Below, one piece after another: positions 38,411 through 43,090 of a DNA stretch of 43,090 nt. The stretch is from Micromonospora endophytica (GTDB lineage: Bacteria > Actinomycetota > Actinomycetes > Mycobacteriales > Micromonosporaceae), in contig NZ_POTX01000022.1 in the NCBI RefSeq assembly GCF_003236305.1, positions 1-43,090 of the forward strand. The letters are read 5' to 3'. The position numbers and the translations under genes were made by a program. How positions within the stretch are numbered: the stretch's first letter is position 1; every line of letters begins with the position of its first letter. A model generated the notes under the pieces. It was given only the letters and a program-made list of their open reading frames with translations. It ran no database searches and had not been told where the DNA came from.

Positions 38411-40745
38411 TCTGCGGCGCAGGGCCCCAGTCAGGAACGGGTGGCATCGGGCGGGTGAGCGGCGCACCTGCGGTGATCCGCAGCCGCTCGCCGTGATGCA
38501 GCAACTCGACCGCGGTGCCCGGGTCGGCGTCGGGCAGCTCGTAGCGGGCCTCGTCGGCGGTCAGGGTGACCAGCAATCGCTGGCCGTGCCAGCACAGGCT
38601 GAAGGCCAGCCGGTCGATCCGGTCGGGCAGCCGGGGATCGAACGACAGCAGCTCCCCGTCGTCGCGCATGCCGCCGAAACCCTGCACCAGCGCCAGCCAC
38701 GCCCCGGCCAGGGCGGCCAGGTGCAGCCCGTCGCCGGTCTTGTCGCCGAGGTCCGCCAGGTCCTGCATCACCGACTCGGCGAACAGGTCGTACGCCAGGT
38801 CGAGGTGGCCCAGCTCGGCGGCGAGCACCGCCTGCGGCCCGGCCGACAACGACGAGTCCCGGACCGTACGCGCCTCGTAGTACGCGAAGTTGGCCGCCTT
38901 CTCCGCCTCGGTGAACTCGTTCGGGCAGCGCAGCATGGCCAACACCAGATCCGCCTGCTTGACCACCTGGTGGCGGTACAGCTCCAGGTAGGGAAAGTGC
39001 AGCAGCAGCGGGTACTCGTCGTCGCTGGTGTTGGCGAAGTCCCACTCCGGCTGGTCGGTGAAGCCGGCCGCCTGCTGGTGCACCTCGCGCTTGGGGTCGT
39101 ACGGCAAGGTCATCGCCGCCGCTGCGGCCAGCCAGCCGGCCACCTCTGTCGGGTCGACGTCCAGCCGGGCTGCTGCCTGCGGATACCGCTGCACCGCGTC
39201 GGCCGCGCCGTTCAGGTTACGGCGGGCCATCAGGTTGGTGAAGAGGTTGTCGTTGACGAGTGCGGCGTACTCGTCGGGGCCGGTGACGCCGAAGATGTGG
39301 AAGCCGCCGTCGTCGGTGAAGTGCCCGAAGCGGTGCCACAACCGGGCGGTCTGCACCAGCAGGTCCAGGCCGGGGCCGGCGAGGAACTCCTGGTCGCCGG
39401 TGGCGGTGACGTAACGCAGCACCGCGTCGGCGATGTCGGCGTTGACGTGCAGGCCGGCGGTGCTCGCCGGCCAGTAGCCGGAGCACTCCTCGCCGCCGAT
39501 GGTCCGCCACGGGAAGCTCGCCCCAGCCAGCCGCAGTTCCGCCGCCCGGTCGAGGGCCTGCGGCAGGTGCGCGTGCCGCCAGGCCAGCGCCGACCGGGCC
39601 ACAGCGGGTGCCACGTACGTCAGCACCGGCAGCACGTAACCCTCGGTGTCCCAGAGCACGTGCCCGTCGTAGCCGTTGCCGGTCAGCCCCTTGGCCGGGA
39701 TGGTCCGGTCGCCGTCCGACCGGCCCGCCTGAATCAGGTGGAACAGCGCGAACCGGGTGGCGCGCTGCAACTCGGCGTCGCCGTCGAGGAGCACGTCGGC
39801 GGTGTGCCAGGCGGCGTCCAGGGCGGCACGTTGCGCCGCGAGCAGCCCGGCGAAGCCCTCCTGTCGGGCGGCGTCCGCCTCTGCCGTCACCTCGGCTGCC
39901 AGCTCCTCGGGCGAGGACTCGTCGACCACCGCCCACTCGTACGCGGCGAACTTGGTGAGCCGGACCTGCTCGCCCGTGGCGAGGGTGCCGGTGAGGCTCA
40001 GCCGGATCCGGTCCGGCGTGGCGTCGAGGTCGGTGGCGAAGTGCTCCGGGGTCGACGGCGAGTGCGCGACGGCGACGGCCACCCGCTGTCCACTGTGCTC
40101 GGTGTGGTGCACGAGTACGCCGTCGACACCCTCGGCGTGGTGCCGCTCGGCGATGAGCGGTTCGGAGATCACCGAGGCCGCGCGGGGATCGTCGGCGCGT
40201 TCCGGGATCCGCTCGTTGGCCAGCAGGTCGGCGCAGATCCGCAGCTCGACCGGCCCGTCCAGGGGCTCCACCGTCCAGTCGACGGCGGCGACCCGTCGAC
40301 GCGGCAACGACACCAGCCGGGTGCTGCGTACCCGCACCCCGTGCCCGGCCGGTGAGATCCACTCGGTGCACCGCTCGACCACGCCACCGCGCAGGTCCAG
40401 CACCTGTTCGTGGCTGCGCAGCGTCCCGGTCCGCAGGTCCAGCGGCTCGTCGCCCACCCAGAGCCGGATGAGCGTGGCGTTCGGCGGGCTGATCACCGTG
40501 TCGCTCAACTGCGGGAACGCGTACCCCTCCTCGGGGTAGTTCAGTTTCCGCCGTTCGTGTAACCCGTTGAGGTAGGTGCCCGGCATGCCGTACGGCCACC
40601 CCTCGTCGAGGGTGCCGCGCCAGCCCAACCAGCCGTTGCTCAACGCGAAGATCGACTCGGTCTCGCCGAGCCGGTCCAGATCGTCGGCGCTACGCCGGAT
40701 CCGCCAGCGCTCGTCGGGTGATGGCCGATCGGGGGTACGGTGCAC
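38388..40745 (-). CDS. Glycoside hydrolase family 65 disaccharide phosphorylase
   Basis: The protein has 785 aa, GTG 40745 with GGAGGA six bases upstream. N-terminal beta-sandwich (SIFALSNGWLGWRGTLDEGW), helical linker, (alpha/alpha)6 barrel with HVLWDTEGYVLPVLTYVAP, ECSGYWPASTAGLHVNADIA, HIFGVTGPDEYAALVNDNLF (catalytic acid Glu492) and FDPRLPDRI at the C-terminal domain. Family 65 includes maltose, trehalose, kojibiose and nigerose phosphorylases, which cleave the disaccharide with phosphate to glucose 1-phosphate and a sugar. The exact substrate is not clear from motifs. Single gene; its last residues are encoded by the hairpin repeat. Confidence 0.93.
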   Translation of the reverse strand: MHRTPDRPSPDERWRIRRSADDLDRLGETESIFALSNGWLGWRGTLDEGWPYGMPGTYLNGLHERRKLNYPEEGYAFPQLSDTVISPPNATLIRLWVGDEPLDLRTGTLRSHEQVLDLRGGVVERCTEWISPAGHGVRVRSTRLVSLPRRRVAAVDWTVEPLDGPVELRICADLLANERIPERADDPRAASVISEPLIAERHHAEGVDGVLVHHTEHSGQRVAVAVAHSPSTPEHFATDLDATPDRIRLSLTGTLATGEQVRLTKFAAYEWAVVDESSPEELAAEVTAEADAARQEGFAGLLAAQRAALDAAWHTADVLLDGDAELQRATRFALFHLIQAGRSDGDRTIPAKGLTGNGYDGHVLWDTEGYVLPVLTYVAPAVARSALAWRHAHLPQALDRAAELRLAGASFPWRTIGGEECSGYWPASTAGLHVNADIADAVLRYVTATGDQEFLAGPGLDLLVQTARLWHRFGHFTDDGGFHIFGVTGPDEYAALVNDNLFTNLMARRNLNGAADAVQRYPQAAARLDVDPTEVAGWLAAAAAMTLPYDPKREVHQQAAGFTDQPEWDFANTSDDEYPLLLHFPYLELYRHQVVKQADLVLAMLRCPNEFTEAEKAANFAYYEARTVRDSSLSAGPQAVLAAELGHLDLAYDLFAESVMQDLADLGDKTGDGLHLAALAGAWLALVQGFGGMRDDGELLSFDPRLPDRIDRLAFSLCWHGQRLLVTLTADEARYELPDADPGTAVELLHHGERLRITAGAPLTRPMPPVPDWGPAPQSKGGSPS

Positions 40746-40817
40746 AGCGTCCTCCAGGGAATTACGCCAGTGCCACCGAAATTCCCCGACGGCCGGTCCG
40801 GCACACCCGATTCCGGC

Positions 40818-41603
40818 TCACCAGACCAGCAGGAGCGCACCGAGGGTGCCGAGCACCAGGTAGGGCCCGAACGGCAGGTGACTGGACCAGGCGGCCCGCC
40901 GGGTGACGAGCAACACCAGGGCGACCAGGCCGGAGAGGGTCAGCGCGAGCAGCAGCCCGAGCAGCGGCACGGTCCAGCCGTACCAGCCGAGCAGCGCGCC
41001 CGCGCCCAGGGCGAGCTTGGCGTCACCGATGCCGAAGCCGCGTGCGCCGAGCAGCAGCGTGGTGGCGGCGAAGAAGAACGCCAACCCGAGCCCGGCGGCG
41101 GTGGCCCGCCACCACGGTGCCGCTCCGGCACCGGCCAGGGCGGCGATGCCGAGCAGCAGCCAGGTGCCGGCTGCGGCCGGCAGGGTGAGCCGGTCGGGCA
41201 GCCGGTGCACCGCGACGTCCACGAAGGTCAGCGGCACCGCGAAGGCCAGCCACCAGGCCGTGGCGGCCAGCTCACCGGTGGGCGGCCCGGCCAGCAGCAG
41301 CAACGCGATCGCGGCGACGACTGTCACCTCGACGGCGGCCGGTGGCGCGCCGACCCGGGCACCGCAGCCGCCGCAGCGTGCCCGGGGGCCGAGCGCCGGC
41401 CAGGGGCGGGCCAGGCTGATCGCCGTACCGCAGGCATCGCAGCCACTACGCCGCGGGGTGCCCGACGGTACGCAGTGCCGGGCGACGACGTACCGGAGCA
41501 GTGGGGTGAGTGCCAGCACGGCCAGCGGCCGGGGGCGCTGCGGTGCCGGACCGGCGGTCGGGCCCGCGCCGCGCACTTGCTCGGTGGCGGGTGGGTGACT
41601 CAC
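40818..41603 (-). CDS. Prepilin peptidase (A24 family)
   Basis: The protein has 261 aa from GTG 41603 (VSHPPATEQVRGAG) after GGTGG; GTG 41612 is the alternative. Two CxxC pairs near the N-terminus (GCDACG, CGGCG) bind zinc; FVDVAVHRLPDRLTLP supplies one catalytic Asp and GFGIGDAKLALGAGALLG the GxGD. Seven or so membrane helices. Cuts the leader of type IV pilin-like or Tad pilins at the inner face of the membrane. No pilin genes in the window, so the partner is elsewhere. Confidence 0.88.
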   Translation of the reverse strand: MSHPPATEQVRGAGPTAGPAPQRPRPLAVLALTPLLRYVVARHCVPSGTPRRSGCDACGTAISLARPWPALGPRARCGGCGARVGAPPAAVEVTVVAAIALLLLAGPPTGELAATAWWLAFAVPLTFVDVAVHRLPDRLTLPAAAGTWLLLGIAALAGAGAAPWWRATAAGLGLAFFFAATTLLLGARGFGIGDAKLALGAGALLGWYGWTVPLLGLLLALTLSGLVALVLLVTRRAAWSSHLPFGPYLVLGTLGALLLVW

Positions 41604-42197
41604 GCCGACCACCCGCCAACGGTGACCACGTTAAGTAATCTGGCCGTCCGTTCGGGATGATTGCCCGACCGTTGTGACCCTGCTGTCCGGTAGGTGTGGA
41701 CGCGTGCGCCGAGCCACTCCGGACGCCCCGATGGAATTCCCACGGGAAACAATTGGCACACATAAGGCGCGCTTAATTCAGGGGACAGAACGGGCGACCC
41801 ACCATTTCCCACCCCATTCTGAACGGCCCGCCGGTGGGACGTCGCCGGACGTGCCGGGTCGGGGCGGCGGTGCCGCCGACGCACTGCCCAAGCCGCGTCG
41901 GGCGCAGCCGGCAACCTGCGGGTAACCAACCTGGACCACCACCGTTCATGACTCAGAGTGTTCGGGCAAATTGCCTCTGTTGCATCGGCCGACATCAGCT
42001 TATGCTCGCCCCTTGGATGTGACGAAACCCACGTCCATCGGCCACGATCACCCAGCACCTGGCATTTCCACAAAGATCCGCAAGGGTAAATGCGGCTGCG
42101 TATTGGACAGGACCTCGGCGGCCCTTCCCGCGGCGCTGCCGCAGGCCCGAACGCCGGCGACGGCGATCGCCGGTTCGGCACCGAGGAGGGCACGACG
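41604..42197. other. Intergenic region, divergent promoters
   Basis: About 590 bases. On the right, TTGCAT and TATGCT (42001-42006) may be a promoter for the lipoprotein, with GGCAA-A-TTGCC, a perfect palindrome, at 41965-41975. GAGGAGGG precedes the lipoprotein start. The left half carries the prepilin peptidase promoter. No RNA gene or riboswitch recognised. Confidence 0.4.
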
Positions 42198-42764
42198 GTG
42201 CGAGCACGGCAGCTGAGCTGCTGGACGGCTGGCTTGGTCGCGGTGGCAGCGGTCGGCACCACCACCGCGTGCGGCGGCCCGCAGGAGGTGGCCACCGGCG
42301 ACGGCAAGGAACGAAGCAGGCCCGTCGACGCGGCGCAGGTCGCCGACGAGCAGGCGGCGGAACAGGCGGCGCTGAAGGCGTACGCCGGATACCTCGCCGC
42401 TTCCCGTACGGCGAGCCAGCGCAGCGACCCGCACCACCCGGACCTCACCCGGTTCCTCGCCGATCCGCTGCTGACCCGGGTCCGGTTCAACCTGCAACAG
42501 GCCCGCGAGCACGGCGCCGTCAGCGTGGGCACGCTGCGTTCCGACCCCACTGTGATCTCGGTGGCGCTGGATGCCACACCGCCCACAGTGGAGATCCAGG
42601 ACTGCGTGGACGCCACCGGTTACCGGCTGGTCTACCTCGACGGCGGCAAGGGCGTGCCCGGCACCCGGGGCACCCGGCACCTGGCCACCGCGACCGCCAC
42701 CCGCCATCCCGACGGCCGCTGGCGGATCAGCGCCGGCGCGGCCTACCAGGACCAGCCGTGCTGA
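42198..42764 (+). CDS. Lipoprotein of unknown function
   Basis: The protein has 188 aa, GTG 42198 with GAGGAGGG seven bases upstream. Lipobox VGTTTAC|GG gives a modified Cys near residue 25. Then an Ala/Gln-rich helix (QVADEQAAEQAALKAYAGYL), and a beta-rich NTF2-like-looking end (VISVALDATPPTVEIQDCVD and PDGRWRISAGAAYQDQ). Outer face of the membrane. Its stop overlaps the start of the next gene, so both are co-transcribed. Confidence 0.78.
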   Translation: MRARQLSCWTAGLVAVAAVGTTTACGGPQEVATGDGKERSRPVDAAQVADEQAAEQAALKAYAGYLAASRTASQRSDPHHPDLTRFLADPLLTRVRFNLQQAREHGAVSVGTLRSDPTVISVALDATPPTVEIQDCVDATGYRLVYLDGGKGVPGTRGTRHLATATATRHPDGRWRISAGAAYQDQPC

Positions 42765-43090
42765 CCCCGGCCGACATCCGCCCGGCCGGCCGGAACGACC
42801 GCGACCTGGCCCGCCGCAGCACCCACAACCCAGCCGGTCGGAGCAACCGCGCCCCGGCCCGGCCGCAGCGTCGGCGCCACCGGATCGCTGGCAACCGGCT
42901 GGTGATCTTCGGTCTGGCCCTGGCCCTGATGCTGGTGACCGCACCGGTGCTGTCGGCGAGCGCGGCCGACCCGGGTGCCGAGTGCCCACCGGCACAGCCG
43001 AACTGCAACGTCTGGGATGACGAGCCGGGCACGCCTGGCGGCGGCAACGGCGGCGGGGGCGACAACGGCGGCGGTGACAACGGTGGGGGC
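42758..43090 (+). CDS. Secreted or membrane protein, 3' truncated by window end
   Basis: GTG 42758, overlapping the lipoprotein stop by seven bases; 111 codons are visible without a stop. A basic, Arg-rich N-terminus of about 45 residues precedes a hydrophobic helix (LVIFGLALALMLVTAPVLSA) with Ala-Asp cleavage-like end. Then AECPPAQPNCNVWDDEPG and a low-complexity Gly/Asn/Asp-rich repeat (GGGNGGGGDNGGG). Looks like an exported protein with a Gly-rich linker; the functional part lies beyond the window. Confidence 0.6.
   Translation, partial: MLTPADIRPAGRNDRDLARRSTHNPAGRSNRAPARPQRRRHRIAGNRLVIFGLALALMLVTAPVLSASAADPGAECPPAQPNCNVWDDEPGTPGGGNGGGGDNGGGDNGGG

Noticed and set aside
38493..40355. Long plus-strand frame antisense to the GH65 gene
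   Set aside because: Shadow frame; GH65 catalytic motifs lie on the minus strand.
41604..42197. Riboswitch upstream of the lipoprotein (c-di-GMP or c-di-AMP type)
   Set aside because: Could not find the conserved core sequences; only a short palindrome and a possible promoter.

Overview
The window is very GC-rich, with GTG starts, dense overlapping operons, few U-tract terminators, mycosin/WXG-type genes and several regulator families typical of filamentous actinomycetes. It most resembles a Micromonospora-like genome (Micromonosporaceae). That assignment is inference from gene content and style; there is no rRNA to confirm it. The first 38 bases are not biological: positions 6-38 match the Illumina Nextera read-1 adapter and Tn5 mosaic end with one mismatch, so the contig really begins at 39.

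Layout. 39-6074 is ordinary chromosome: a truncated SDR epimerase, a large secreted hydrolase/beta-helix protein and a DUF1772 membrane protein. A tRNA-Lys(TTT) at 6230-6301 opens an accessory region running to about 22 kb. The tRNA 3' end is repeated at 8337-8357, marking a small or decayed integrated element. The region holds five complete toxin-antitoxin or TA-like modules (yefM-yoeB, a Phd-like pair, a nucleotidyltransferase pair, fitAB-like vapBC, and vapBC). It also holds fragments of yoeB and of a HerA-like gene, and a block of small helical WXG-like proteins next to a GntR regulator whose likely operators recur three times. An XRE regulator is preceded by two microproteins. At 17238-22010 a tight three-gene operon encodes a DUF559-type nuclease, a tandem winged-helix protein and a two-ATPase HerA/FtsK-like protein. 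This is the best candidate for an undescribed defence-type system.

22-33 kb mixes a secreted calcium-binding-repeat protein, a large LuxR (LAL) regulator and a two-component operon (CPBP protease, histidine kinase, response regulator). The kinase carries a C-terminal extracytoplasmic domain resembling the small membrane-anchored protein encoded divergently next door. Then come another vapBC, an ABC exporter and a divergent MarR repressor. 33.4-36.9 kb has an antitoxin with a dead vapC remnant, then a type VII secretion-like cluster (YbaB-like, WXG100-like, large helical protein, mycosin-like protein). The mycosin-like protein has lost all three catalytic residues. 37-43 kb returns to housekeeping-type genes: a histidine phosphatase, a GH65 phosphorylase, a prepilin peptidase, a lipoprotein and a truncated secreted protein.

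How the genes fit together. Each TA module tends to carry a perfect inverted repeat just before its antitoxin, consistent with autoregulation. Repeated fragments of yoeB, vapC and the HerA gene 3' end show that the accessory region grew by repeated insertion and recombination. The GntR protein probably controls itself, the XRE microprotein operon and perhaps the WXG-like operon through shared TGTC-N4-GACA sites.
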